Of a DNA stretch of 64,000 nt, positions 15,691 to 24,699 are shown piece by piece. The notes below the pieces were generated by a model. The model searched no databases. It was not told the DNA's origin and saw only the letters and a list, made by a program, of their open reading frames with translations. The position numbers were made by a program, and so were the translations under genes. Each line of letters begins with the position of its first letter. Positions within the stretch are counted from its first letter, which is position 1. Source of the stretch: Streptomyces pseudovenezuelae (GTDB lineage Bacteria; Actinomycetota; Actinomycetes; Streptomycetales; Streptomycetaceae); NCBI RefSeq assembly GCF_001513955.1, contig NZ_KQ948153.1, positions 286,575 through 350,574 of the forward strand. The letters are read 5' to 3'.

Positions 15691-17829
15691 GTGCAGGACA
15701 ACGCGACTGAGGTGACCGCCGCCGGTATCGCGCGGATGGCCGGCGTCGGCCGCGCGGCCGTCAGCAACTGGCGCCGCCGGCACGCCGACTTCCCCAGGCC
15801 CGTCGGCGGCACCGAGACCAGCCCGTCCTTCGCACTCGCCGAAGTCGAGTCCTGGCTGCGCAAGCAGGGCAAACTCGCCGAGGTCCCCCTGCGGGAACGC
15901 GTCTGGCAGCAGCTCTCCGGCCATCCCGACGGCCCGGTCACCGCACTCACCCACGCGGGCTGCGTCCTGCTGCTGATCCATGACCGTCCACCGGTCTGGC
16001 TGGAGCTGGGCGCCGGTTCCGACGAACGCCTCGCGGAGATGCTGCCGGGAGCGCTGCGGGAGGTGTTCACACCGCGCTTCGGACCGGAGTCGGCCCAGCC
16101 CGTCCCCCAGGCTGTGAACACCCCGGGCCCGGCGCCCGCACCCGCCGCCGACCCGCCCACTGCCGTGAACGCCGTTCACAGTTCGTCCCCGGCGAGCCCC
16201 CGCCCCGCCGTTCACACCCCCACCAGCACCGAACTCCTCCCCTCGGTCCCCCTGCTCCGCGGCGTCGCCGAGCTGGCGGCCGAGCTGGGAGCCCGCCAGA
16301 CCTTCGAGTTCCTGCTCGGCCGGCACCTGGACGCCAACCCGCGCCAGTACACGCTCACCCCCGCCGACCTGGCCGGCCTCATGGCCGACCTCGCCGGCCC
16401 CGCCCGCACCGTCCTCGACCCGGCCTGCGGCACCGGCGCCCTCCTGAGGGCCGCCGCCACCCGCCCCGACCAGAAGCTCCACGCGCAGGACAGCGCCCCC
16501 GAACTCGCCGCCCTCACCACGCTCCGGCTCGCCCTGCACACCTGGTCCACCGTGCGCGGCGCCACCGGCGACACCCTGCGCGCCGACGCCCACCCGCAGC
16601 TGCGCGCCGACGCCGTCCTGTGCCACCCGCCGTTCAACGAGCGCAACTGGGGCCACGACGAACTCGCCTACGACCCCCGCTGGGAGTACGGCTTCCCGGC
16701 CCGCACCGAGTCCGAGCTCGCCTGGGTCCAGCACGCGCTCGCCCGCCTCAAGGACGGCGGCGCCGGCGTACTGCTCATGCCGCCCGCCGCGGCCTCCCGC
16801 CGCTCCGGCCGCCGTATCCGCGCCGACCTGCTGCGCCGCGGTGCCCTGCGCGCCGTGATCGCCCTGCCGGTCGGGGCGGCACCGCCGTACAACATCCCGC
16901 TGCACCTGTGGGTGCTGCGCCGCCCGGAGAAGGCGCCCGCGCAGCCGGAGGTGCTCCTCGTCGACGTGGGCCAGTTCGCCGGCGAGGGCCGCGGCGGACC
17001 GGACTGGCGGGCCGTGCGCGAGGCCGTCCTCGACGCCTGGCAGGCCTTCGGACGCCCCGGCCGCTTCACCGAACGGCCCGGCCTGGCCCGCGCGCTGCCC
17101 GTCATCGAACTCCTCGACGACGACGTGGACCTCGCCCCCGCCCGCCACCTGCCGCCCCCCGCGGCGGCCGACGGCGGCGAACAACTCACGTCCGTGCGCG
17201 AACTGCTGGGGGAGACCCTGCGCCTGACCGCCGGCCTCACCCCGCCGCGCGCCGACACCGCGCACCCCGCGCGGTGGCCGCTCACCACCATCGGCGAACT
17301 CGCGCGCGGGGGCGCCCTGATGCTGCGCACCGGGGGAAACGGCGGCCACGCACGCGTGCCCGTGCTCACCGACCACGACGTCCTCTCCGGCACCGGGCCC
17401 TCCGGGACACTTCCCGAGAGCGACGAGGAGGCCGTACTGACCGCACCGGGCGACGTCGTCGTACCGGTCCTCGGCGGCGGCTCGGTGGCCCGCGTGATCG
17501 ACACGACCACCGCGGGAGCCGCCCTGGGCCGCAACCTCGTGCTGCTGCGCCCCGATCCGGCGGCGGTGGACGCCTGGTTCCTCGCCGGCTTCCTGCGCGG
17601 CACCGCCAACAACCGCCAGGCCAGCAGCTACGCCTCCACCGCGACCCGCCTGGACGTGCGCAGGCTCCAGTTGCCCCGGCTCCCGCTCGACGAACAACGG
17701 CGCTACGGCCAACGCTTCCGCACGCTCGACGAGTTCGAGCGGGCGCTCCGGCACGCGGGCCGGCTCGGAGAACAGCTCGTGCGCGGCATGTACGACGGGC
17801 TCACCGACGGAACGGTCGCGCCCGACTGA
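15691..17829 (+). CDS. N-6 DNA methylase-like protein with N-terminal HTH
   Basis: A 712 aa protein. Residues about 7-40 form a MerR/excisionase-like HTH (AAGIARMAGVGRAAVSNWRRR) followed by an HTH-linked FALAEVESWL helix. A proline-rich linker (about 130-185) leads to an N6-adenine methyltransferase domain of the HsdM type: SAM motif I DPACGTGALL at 243-252 and motif IV HPPF at 312-315 where (N/D)PPF is usual. The C-terminus resembles an HsdS-like target-recognition half (TTIGELARGG, SYASTATRLDVRRL). No hsdR or separate hsdS adjoins. It may be an orphan methylase or a DNA-binding regulator derived from one. The GTG start follows GAGGGGAG. Confidence 0.82.
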   Translation: MQDNATEVTAAGIARMAGVGRAAVSNWRRRHADFPRPVGGTETSPSFALAEVESWLRKQGKLAEVPLRERVWQQLSGHPDGPVTALTHAGCVLLLIHDRPPVWLELGAGSDERLAEMLPGALREVFTPRFGPESAQPVPQAVNTPGPAPAPAADPPTAVNAVHSSSPASPRPAVHTPTSTELLPSVPLLRGVAELAAELGARQTFEFLLGRHLDANPRQYTLTPADLAGLMADLAGPARTVLDPACGTGALLRAAATRPDQKLHAQDSAPELAALTTLRLALHTWSTVRGATGDTLRADAHPQLRADAVLCHPPFNERNWGHDELAYDPRWEYGFPARTESELAWVQHALARLKDGGAGVLLMPPAAASRRSGRRIRADLLRRGALRAVIALPVGAAPPYNIPLHLWVLRRPEKAPAQPEVLLVDVGQFAGEGRGGPDWRAVREAVLDAWQAFGRPGRFTERPGLARALPVIELLDDDVDLAPARHLPPPAAADGGEQLTSVRELLGETLRLTAGLTPPRADTAHPARWPLTTIGELARGGALMLRTGGNGGHARVPVLTDHDVLSGTGPSGTLPESDEEAVLTAPGDVVVPVLGGGSVARVIDTTTAGAALGRNLVLLRPDPAAVDAWFLAGFLRGTANNRQASSYASTATRLDVRRLQLPRLPLDEQRRYGQRFRTLDEFERALRHAGRLGEQLVRGMYDGLTDGTVAPD

Positions 17830-17960
17830 TCGGCCCGGGAGCAGCCCGACTGATCAGGACGACTGATCAGGACGACAACGGTTCGGTACAACCCGTGACC
17901 TGTTGTCGGTATCGGCCTATACGCTCGAACCCCACATCGAATCCCGGTTCAGGAGCGTTC

Positions 17961-18536
17961 ATGTACGGCCACGGCGCGGTGCCGCCCGCCCGCAGCTCGG
18001 GCACCGTCATCACCCTGCGCGTGCTGCTCGCCGCCGCCGGCTTCCTCTCGTGCGGCCTGCTCGCCTGCGCTCCGCTGTTCCGGGTCGCCTTCCTGCGCGG
18101 CCGGTCGGTCGACTGGGTGCTGGCCTGGGCGAGCCTTCCGATGTCCATCGCGTGCTTCGCGGTGGTCGGCGCACTGCCGGAGAGCGACCCCCGGACCGAC
18201 GTCGCCATGTCGCTGGTCCTGCTCCTCGGCCTCTTCAGCAGCGTGTACTTCCTGGTGATGGACATCCGGGTGCACCAGCAGCGGCAGTTCGCCGGCTTCC
18301 CGCCGCCCCAGGGCCCGACCGTCCACACCGGCTACGGCTACCCGCAGCCGGCACCGCCGCCGTACACGTCCACGCCGCAGCCCTCGCCGCCCACGGTCCC
18401 CGCCCCCGGCGTCGTCCCGCCCCCGCCCCCGCAGCGCCCCGCGCCCGCCCGCATCGACCAGGTGCGCGCCGAACTCGACGAGCTCAGCGACTATCTGCGC
18501 AAGCACGACGGCGGCAGCACCGAGAGCGGCAGGTGA
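17961..18536 (+). CDS. membrane protein with proline-rich cytoplasmic tail
   Basis: A 191 aa protein with about three to four hydrophobic segments in residues 15-95 (VITLRVLLAAAGFLSCGLLA, VLAWASLPMSIACFAVVGAL, VAMSLVLLLGLFSSVYFLV), then a Pro/Tyr/Gln-rich stretch (about 105-165) and a charged helical end (RIDQVRAELDELSDYLRKHD). The family is not recognised. It overlaps the Ser/Thr kinase start by 4 bp (GTGA, 18533-18536), so it is probably a partner of the kinase, for example a substrate or membrane anchor for this TM-free kinase. Confidence 0.8.
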   Translation: MYGHGAVPPARSSGTVITLRVLLAAAGFLSCGLLACAPLFRVAFLRGRSVDWVLAWASLPMSIACFAVVGALPESDPRTDVAMSLVLLLGLFSSVYFLVMDIRVHQQRQFAGFPPPQGPTVHTGYGYPQPAPPPYTSTPQPSPPTVPAPGVVPPPPPQRPAPARIDQVRAELDELSDYLRKHDGGSTESGR

Positions 18537-20068
18537 CCGTGGCGACAGGACGCATCGTCGCCGGCCGCTACGAACTGTCCACGCTCATCGGGCAGGGCGG
18601 CATGGGCCAGGTGTGGACGGCCTACGACCGGCGGCTCGACCGGCGCGTGGCGGTCAAGCTGCTGCGCCCCGACAAGGTGGCCGGACAGGAGGCCGACGAG
18701 CTGCGCCGCCGGTTCGTGCGCGAGTGCCGGGTGACCGCGCAGGTCGACCACCCCGGGCTCGTCACCGTGCACGACGCGGGCAGCGAGGGCGAGGAACTGT
18801 TCCTCGTCATGCAGTACGTCGACGGCGCGGACCTCTCCGACCACCTCGCCGAACACGACCCGTACCCCTGGCAATGGGCCGTCGCCGTCGCCGCGCAACT
18901 GTGCGCCGTCCTGAGCGCCGTACACGCCGTGCCGATCGTCCACCGCGACCTCAAGCCGCGCAACGTGATGGTGAAGCAGGACGGCACCGTCACCGTCCTC
19001 GACCTCGGTGTCGCCTCCGTCATGGACACCGACACCACCCGCCTCACCCACACCGGCTCACCGATCGGCTCCCCCGCCTACATGGCGCCCGAGCAGGCCA
19101 TGGGCGGCGCGGTCGGCCCGTACACCGACCTGTACGCACTCGGCGTACTGCTGCACGAACTCCTCAGCGGAGACGTCCCGTTCGCCGGATCCACGGCGCT
19201 CGGCGTGCTGCACCGGCACCTGTACGAACCGCCGTTGCCCGTGCGCCGCACCCGCCCCGAAGTCCCCGAGGCCCTCGAAGCGCTCGTCCTGCGACTGCTC
19301 GCCAAGGACCCGCAGCACCGCCCGGCCTCCGCACAGGACGTCTACGAGGACCTCGCGCTGCTCCTGCCCGCGCGCGGGATGCCCACCGGAGCACCCCTGG
19401 ACCCCACCCGCCCCTTCCTGCGCCCGCACGCCCCCTGGCCGGACCGCGCGCGCACCCCCGCGCCCCAGCCCGCCCCGGTCACACCGACCCCCGAGAAGAC
19501 CGGAAAACCGGACGTCGCCCGCGCGGTCGACGAGGTCAAGCAGCTCCTCGGCGAAGGCCGCATCACCCAGGCCGTCGACATCCTCGGCGCCATCCTGCCC
19601 GCCGCCGCCGAACAGCACGGCGCGAACTCGCCCGTCGTACGCACCCTGCGCAAGCAGTACGCCGCCACCCTCATGGACGACGGCCAGTACCGGCGCGCCC
19701 TGCCCGAACTGCGCCGCCTCGCCGACGAACGCGCCACCGAGGCCGGCCACGCCGACCCGCAGTCCCTGCGCTTCCGCTACGAGGCCGCCCAGTGCCTCGA
19801 ACAACTCGGCGAACCCGCCGCGGCACTGGCCGAGTACCGCACCCTGCTGCCGTACTACGAGAACCAGTACGTGGCCGGCGACCCCCAGCTCGCCCACGAC
19901 GTCCGCCGCCGCATCGGCCACCTCCTGCTCGCCCTCGGCGACCGCGCCGCCGCCCACGACACCCTCGCGCGGCTGCTGCACGACGTGGAACGGCTCCAGG
20001 GACCGGGCCACCCGCTCGCGGCGGAGGTCCGCCGGACGCTCCAGTGGCTGGGACAGGTGCGCGGCTAG
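18533..20068 (+). CDS. serine/threonine protein kinase with TPR-like C-terminus
   Basis: A 511 aa Hanks-type kinase. The glycine loop is GQGGMGQVW, the ATP lysine lies in VAVKLLRP, the catalytic loop is HRDLKPRN, the metal-binding triad is DLG (VLDLGVAS) in place of DFG, and APE is in YMAPEQ. The kinase domain spans about residues 8-275. A proline-rich hinge follows, and the last 170 residues are Ala-rich helical repeats resembling TPRs (ALPELRRLADERATEAG, ALAEYRTLLPYYENQY). No transmembrane helix or PASTA domain is present. Start: GTG 18533 overlapping the upstream stop; GTG 18539 is also possible. Confidence 0.9.
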   Translation: MTVATGRIVAGRYELSTLIGQGGMGQVWTAYDRRLDRRVAVKLLRPDKVAGQEADELRRRFVRECRVTAQVDHPGLVTVHDAGSEGEELFLVMQYVDGADLSDHLAEHDPYPWQWAVAVAAQLCAVLSAVHAVPIVHRDLKPRNVMVKQDGTVTVLDLGVASVMDTDTTRLTHTGSPIGSPAYMAPEQAMGGAVGPYTDLYALGVLLHELLSGDVPFAGSTALGVLHRHLYEPPLPVRRTRPEVPEALEALVLRLLAKDPQHRPASAQDVYEDLALLLPARGMPTGAPLDPTRPFLRPHAPWPDRARTPAPQPAPVTPTPEKTGKPDVARAVDEVKQLLGEGRITQAVDILGAILPAAAEQHGANSPVVRTLRKQYAATLMDDGQYRRALPELRRLADERATEAGHADPQSLRFRYEAAQCLEQLGEPAAALAEYRTLLPYYENQYVAGDPQLAHDVRRRIGHLLLALGDRAAAHDTLARLLHDVERLQGPGHPLAAEVRRTLQWLGQVRG

Positions 20069-20207
20069 AGCGGACGGCCAGATTTTGCCGTGCCCAGAGG
20101 GAAACTTGTCACTTTCAGGGGGTTGGGTTTCCCAAAGCCAGGACCGGTGCCGGATAGCTTTGCGCTTCTTTCATGCATGTACAGCACAACCAGGGGTGGG
20201 GTCGTCC

Positions 20208-21044
20208 ATGTCGTCCAAGTCCAGCCATCGGCAGTCCAGGAAACGCAGATACATCACCTGGGGCGTCACCGGCGTCGCCGTGGTCGCCGGCGCGGGCCTC
20301 GCCGCACAGAGCTCCATGGCCGCGACCACCTGGCCCGCGCAGAAGACGTACACCGGCCGCGCCTTCGACACCTGCGCCGCCCCCTCCCTCTCCGCGATGA
20401 AGGCCTGGCACGGCGGCCTCTACGGCGCCGCCGCCGTCTACGTCGGCGGCAGGAACCGCGGCTGCTCCCAGCCCAACCTCACCGCCTCCTGGGTCAAGTC
20501 GGTCAGCACGGCCGGCTGGAAGCTCATCCCGCTCTACGTCGGCGCCCAGCCGCCCTGCCAGTCCGGCTCCAACCCCGAGAAGCTCACCGCCTCCACCGCC
20601 GCCTCCCTGGGCGCGACCGACGGGTCCGACGCGGTCGCCAAGGCCGCCGCACTCGGCATGAAGGTCGGCAGCCCGATCTACCTGGACATGGAGGCGTACG
20701 ACATCACGAACAAGGCGTGCAACGACGCCGTGCTCACCTATGTCCGAGCCTTCGACAAGACCCTGCGCGCGAAGACGTACCGCGCCGGCTTCTACGGCTT
20801 CACCAGCTCCAGCGCCAAGGCGATCGCCAACGCGACCGACAGGACCGACCTGCCCGGCAACCTCTGGTACGCGCTCTGGGACAAGCAGAACACCACGACG
20901 ACGGACTGGCCGTTCGGCAAGACCCAGTACACCGATCACAGCCGCGGCCACCAGTACCTGGTCAACAGCAAGGAGACGCGGAACGGCTACACGATCACCG
21001 TGGACCGCGACGCCTGGGACGGCCCGGTCGCCATCACCGGCTGA
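20208..21044 (+). CDS. secreted DUF1906 glycoside-hydrolase-like protein
   Basis: A 278 aa exported protein. The signal has basic residues (RKRR), a hydrophobic core, and probable cleavage after SSMA near residue 38. The mature part matches the DUF1906 / Rv2525c-like TIM-barrel family: FDTCAAPSLSAMKAW at the start, GWKLIPLYVGAQ, DLGMKVGSPIYLDMEAYD-like (LGMKVGSPIYLDMEAYD here) with acidic residues where glycosidases hold their catalytic pair, and a HQYLVNS...ITVDRDAWDG end. It probably acts on cell-wall glycans, but the family substrate is not established. The ATG follows AGGGGTGGGG. Confidence 0.85.
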   Translation: MSSKSSHRQSRKRRYITWGVTGVAVVAGAGLAAQSSMAATTWPAQKTYTGRAFDTCAAPSLSAMKAWHGGLYGAAAVYVGGRNRGCSQPNLTASWVKSVSTAGWKLIPLYVGAQPPCQSGSNPEKLTASTAASLGATDGSDAVAKAAALGMKVGSPIYLDMEAYDITNKACNDAVLTYVRAFDKTLRAKTYRAGFYGFTSSSAKAIANATDRTDLPGNLWYALWDKQNTTTTDWPFGKTQYTDHSRGHQYLVNSKETRNGYTITVDRDAWDGPVAITG

Positions 21045-21199
21045 CCCCGGCACGCACGCGCGCGTGCGGTGAGGGCGCGGCGGTGCCCGAAGTCCTGGTG
21101 AATCGTTGGTCGAATGGGTTGGCCAGAGCCGGTCCCCTGCCTACCATCGATCACCGCAAGACCTTGTGCACCGTCGCACAATCTCCTCGGGAGGCCTCC

Positions 21200-21847
21200 T
21201 TGCACCGCCGTCGTCGCACCGCGCTCGTCCTCTCCGCCGCCCTCGCGGCCGCAGCACCCCTGCTCACCGCCTGCGGAAACGACGCGCATCCCGGCGCGGC
21301 GGCCGTGGTCGGCGGGCAGCGGATCACCGTCTCCCAGCTGGAGAACCGGGTGACCGAGGTGCGTGACGCGCAGCGGGCCGCCGTCACGGACGAGACCCAG
21401 TACAAGCAGGCCATCGCCAAGACCGGCACCCTCACCCGGGACGTCCTGCACGGCATGGTCCTCGACCGGGTACTGCACCGGGCCGCCGCCGACGCGGGCG
21501 TGTCCGTGACCCGCAAGGAGGTCCAGCAGCTGCGCTCCGGCCTGGAGGAGCAGGCGGGCGGCGCCAAGGGCCTGGAGACGACCTGGCTCCAGCGGTACGG
21601 CATCGCACCCGAACGCCTCGACGAGAACCTCCGCCTCCAGCTGGAGGCCCAGAAGCTCGCCGGAAAGCTCGGCACCGACACCAGCAACCCGGCCTTCTGG
21701 AACGCCCTCAGCAAGGCGTCCAAGCAACTCGACGTCGACCTCAACCCCCGCTACGGCACCTGGGACGTCACGAAGAGCACCCGCGTGGACGCGAAGACGC
21801 CCTGGGTACGGGAAGTCACGGCGGCGGGGAACGAGCAGAGCGCGTAA
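21200..21847 (+). CDS. SurA N-terminal-domain lipoprotein
   Basis: A 215 aa lipoprotein (TTG start after GGGAGG). The signal ends LLTAC with lipid cysteine C25. The body matches the SurA N-terminal domain: AAVVGGQRITVSQLENRV, TRDVLHGMVLDRVLHRAAADAGVSVTRKEV, and a following helical chain. The PPIase (parvulin) domain is absent, so it is a chaperone-like half. The terminal NPRYGTWD is common to actinobacterial members of this group. It is located just upstream of mazG, as I recall from other streptomycetes. Role: folding or holding of exported proteins, inferred. Confidence 0.85.
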   Translation: MHRRRRTALVLSAALAAAAPLLTACGNDAHPGAAAVVGGQRITVSQLENRVTEVRDAQRAAVTDETQYKQAIAKTGTLTRDVLHGMVLDRVLHRAAADAGVSVTRKEVQQLRSGLEEQAGGAKGLETTWLQRYGIAPERLDENLRLQLEAQKLAGKLGTDTSNPAFWNALSKASKQLDVDLNPRYGTWDVTKSTRVDAKTPWVREVTAAGNEQSA

Positions 21848-22022
21848 CAGGACGGGGACGACGGCGGGGCGGAGACAGGGGACGGGGGCCAGGGCGCGGA
21901 CGAGCGCGGGGCGGCTCACCGGACGGTCCACCTGGCGGGCGGATGATCGTACGATCACCCCGCCGTCCCGACCCTGTGGACAACCTGATCACCCCGTCAC
22001 CGCCGTGCGTTAGCTTCGAACT

Positions 22023-23021
22023 GTGAACGCAACCGGCTTCGAGCCCGCCCCCGACCAGGACCCCGACACGGCGTCCGCCCCCGGCCGCATCGTCCTGCTC
22101 ACCACCAGCCACCGCGTCGCCCCCGGCCTGCTGTCCTGGCCCGCCTGGCAGGCACTGCACGCCGCCGACCGTGTGCTGTGCGCGGACGGCGCCCACCCCC
22201 AGCTCCCGTATCTGCGGGAGGCGGGGACACGGGTCGACGAGACCTCCCCGACCGCGGAGGAACTGGTCGAAGCCTGCGCGGGCGGGCACACCGTGGTCGT
22301 CGTGGCCACCGGTGAGGGCGAGCCGGCCCTCACGGACGGTCTGGCCCGCCTCGCCGGATCCGGCCGCCTCCAGATGCCCGAACTGGAGCTCCTCCCCGCC
22401 TCCTACGACCTGCCCGGCGCCCGGCTCCTCGACCTCGTCCAGGTCATGGACCGCATCCGCGCCGAGTGCCCGTGGTCCTCGCAGCAGACCCACACAGGCC
22501 TCGCGAAGTACGGCATCGAGGAGGCGTACGAACTCGTCGAGGCCATCGAGGAAGGCGACCGCGACGAACTGCGCGAGGAACTCGGGGACGTCCTGCTCCA
22601 GGTGGTCTTCCACTCGCGCATAGCCGAGGACGACCCGGACGCCCCCTTCTCCATCGACGACGTCGCCGGCGGGATCGTCGCCAAGCTCATCCACCGCCAC
22701 CCCCACGTGTTCGGCGACGAGACAGCCACCACCCCCGAGGAGGTCAAGGCGCACTGGCTGCGCACCAAGGCGATAGAGAAGCAGCGCACCTCGGTGACCG
22801 AAGGCATCCCCCTCGGCCAGCCCGGCCTCGCCCTCGCGGCCAAGCTGGCGTCACGGGTGCGGACGGCGGGCCTCGACGTCCCCCTCCCGAAGACCGAGGG
22901 CATCGGCTACGAACTCCTCGCCCTGGCCACCCGCGCCGAGGCGGAGGGCGTCGACCCGGAGACCGCGCTGAGGGCGGCGGCGCGGGCGTACCGGGATGCG
23001 ATCCGGGGGGTGGAGGGCTGA
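22023..23021 (+). CDS. mazG: MazG family nucleoside triphosphate pyrophosphohydrolase
   Basis: A 332 aa protein that hydrolyses NTPs to NMP and pyrophosphate, cleaning or tuning nucleotide pools. The MazG core starts at LLDLVQVMDRIRAECPWSSQQTH (about 138) and has the metal motif EEAYELVEAIEEGDRDELREELGDVLLQ (EExxE and ExxD). The first 130 residues (RIVLLTTSHRVAPGLLSW... GEGEPALTDGL) look like a shortened, YabN-like tetrapyrrole-methylase domain. The GTG start lies 40 bp after a DnaA-box-like TGTGGACAA at 21975-21983. Confidence 0.92.
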   Translation: MNATGFEPAPDQDPDTASAPGRIVLLTTSHRVAPGLLSWPAWQALHAADRVLCADGAHPQLPYLREAGTRVDETSPTAEELVEACAGGHTVVVVATGEGEPALTDGLARLAGSGRLQMPELELLPASYDLPGARLLDLVQVMDRIRAECPWSSQQTHTGLAKYGIEEAYELVEAIEEGDRDELREELGDVLLQVVFHSRIAEDDPDAPFSIDDVAGGIVAKLIHRHPHVFGDETATTPEEVKAHWLRTKAIEKQRTSVTEGIPLGQPGLALAAKLASRVRTAGLDVPLPKTEGIGYELLALATRAEAEGVDPETALRAAARAYRDAIRGVEG

Positions 23022-23151
23022 GGGGGTGTGGGGGCTGAGGTGCGCCGGTTGGGTGGGGGAGGGACCTGGCAGGTGGGAGGAGGGAGGGCCCTCGGCACGT
23101 GAGGGAACCGCCACCGACCACACCCCCCACCCCTCCGGCTAACGTCAAGGA

Positions 23152-24507
23152 GTGACCGACCACCCCTCCGCGACCCCGCCCTCCCACACCCCGCCCCCCA
23201 CCCCTCCCACTCCCTCCACCCCCGCCCTCTCCACCCCCACTCCCAACCCCGCCCCCACCCCCCTAACCCCCGAGCTCTTCTCCTGGGAGTTCGCCACCAA
23301 CCCCTACCCCGCCTACGCCTGGCTCCGAGAGCACGCCCCCGTGCACCGGACCCGGTTGCCCAGCGGAGTGGAGGCCTGGCTGGTCACCCGTTACGCCGAT
23401 GCCAAGCAGGCCCTCGCCGACCAGCGGCTCAGCAAGAACCCCGCGCACCACGACGAGCCGGCGCACGCCAAGGGCAAGACCGGTATCCCGGGGGAGCGCA
23501 AGGCGGAGCTGATGACGCATCTGCTGAACATCGACCCGCCGGACCACACCAGGCTCCGACGGCTCGTCAGCAAGGCGTTCACGCCCCGCAGGGTGGCCGA
23601 GTTCGCGCCCCGGGTGCAGGAGCTGACCGACCGTCTCATCGACGGGTTCGCGGCCACCGGCACCGCCGACCTCATCCACGACTTCGCGTTCCCGCTCCCC
23701 ATCTACGCGATCTGCGACCTGCTCGGCGTACCCCGTGAGGACCAGGACGACTTCCGGGACTGGGCGGGCATGATGATCCGGCACGGCGGGGGCCCGCGGG
23801 GCGGGGTCGCGCGGTCGGTGAAGAAGATGCGCGGCTATCTCGCCGAGCTCATCCACCGCAAGCGGGAAGCGCTGCCCGACGAGCCGTCCCCAGGCGAGGA
23901 CCTCATCTCCGGGCTGATCCGCGCCTCCGACCACGGGGAGCACCTCTCCGAGAACGAGGCCGCGGCGATGGCCTTCATCCTTCTGTTCGCGGGTTTCGAG
24001 ACCACGGTCAATCTGATCGGCAACGGTGTGTACGCCCTGCTCACCCACCCCGAGCAGCGGGCTCGGCTGCAGGAGTCCCTCGCCGGGCAGGACAGGGGCC
24101 TCCTGGAGACCGGGGTGGAGGAGCTCCTTCGTTACGACGGCCCGGTCGAGCTGGCCACCTGGCGGTTCGCCACCGAGCCCCTGCGGATCGGCGGGCAGGA
24201 CATCGCCGCCGGGGACCCGGTGCTCGTCGTGCTCGCCGCCGCGGACCGGGATCCGGAGCGGTTCGCCGACCCCGAGGTGCTCGATCTGTCCCGTCGTGAC
24301 AATCAGCACCTCGGTTACGGCCACGGCATCCACTACTGCCTCGGTGCCCCGCTCGCCCGTCTGGAGGGCCAGACCGCGCTCGCCACCCTCCTCACCCGCC
24401 TCCCGGATCTGCAACTCGCTGTGGATTCAGCTGATTTGCGCTGGCGTGGCGGGCTCATCATGCGTGGACTGCGTACTTTGCCCGTGGAGTTCACACCCGT
24501 CCGGTAA
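23152..24507 (+). CDS. cytochrome P450, CYP107-like
   Basis: A 451 aa soluble P450 monooxygenase. It begins with an unusual Pro/Thr/Ser-rich tail of about 40 residues, then ELFSWEFATNPYPAYAWLREHAPVH. The I-helix oxygen-binding motif AGFETT is at 280-285, ExxR lies in the K-helix region (EELLRYDGPVELATWR), and the heme-binding loop is GYGHGIHYCLG with ligand C396. Phenylalanine of the usual FGxGxHxC is leucine here. By position next to the rpf genes it is probably the orthologue of CYP107U1 of S. coelicolor, reported to be needed for sporulation. No ferredoxin adjoins it. Confidence 0.88.
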   Translation: MTDHPSATPPSHTPPPTPPTPSTPALSTPTPNPAPTPLTPELFSWEFATNPYPAYAWLREHAPVHRTRLPSGVEAWLVTRYADAKQALADQRLSKNPAHHDEPAHAKGKTGIPGERKAELMTHLLNIDPPDHTRLRRLVSKAFTPRRVAEFAPRVQELTDRLIDGFAATGTADLIHDFAFPLPIYAICDLLGVPREDQDDFRDWAGMMIRHGGGPRGGVARSVKKMRGYLAELIHRKREALPDEPSPGEDLISGLIRASDHGEHLSENEAAAMAFILLFAGFETTVNLIGNGVYALLTHPEQRARLQESLAGQDRGLLETGVEELLRYDGPVELATWRFATEPLRIGGQDIAAGDPVLVVLAAADRDPERFADPEVLDLSRRDNQHLGYGHGIHYCLGAPLARLEGQTALATLLTRLPDLQLAVDSADLRWRGGLIMRGLRTLPVEFTPVR

Positions 24508-24699
24508 TCGACCGAGGGGTCCGGCGTATCCCCGGGCGGGGCCGCGTAAACATGACGCGGCCTCAAGTCTGTGATCTTCACGTGATCTACGCGGCATTAA
24601 CTTGTGACAAGTGATCGAATCCCTATACGTTCACGGACCAGCGCGGTGCCCCGTACCGGCTGCCGCGCCAGTACCTGCTGTCTCGGGAAAGGTCCCCCC

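Noticed and set aside
15643..17754. Long minus-strand frame opposite the methylase-like gene
   Set aside because: Gly/Arg/Val-rich shadow; the plus strand has SAM-site and HTH motifs and a ribosome site.
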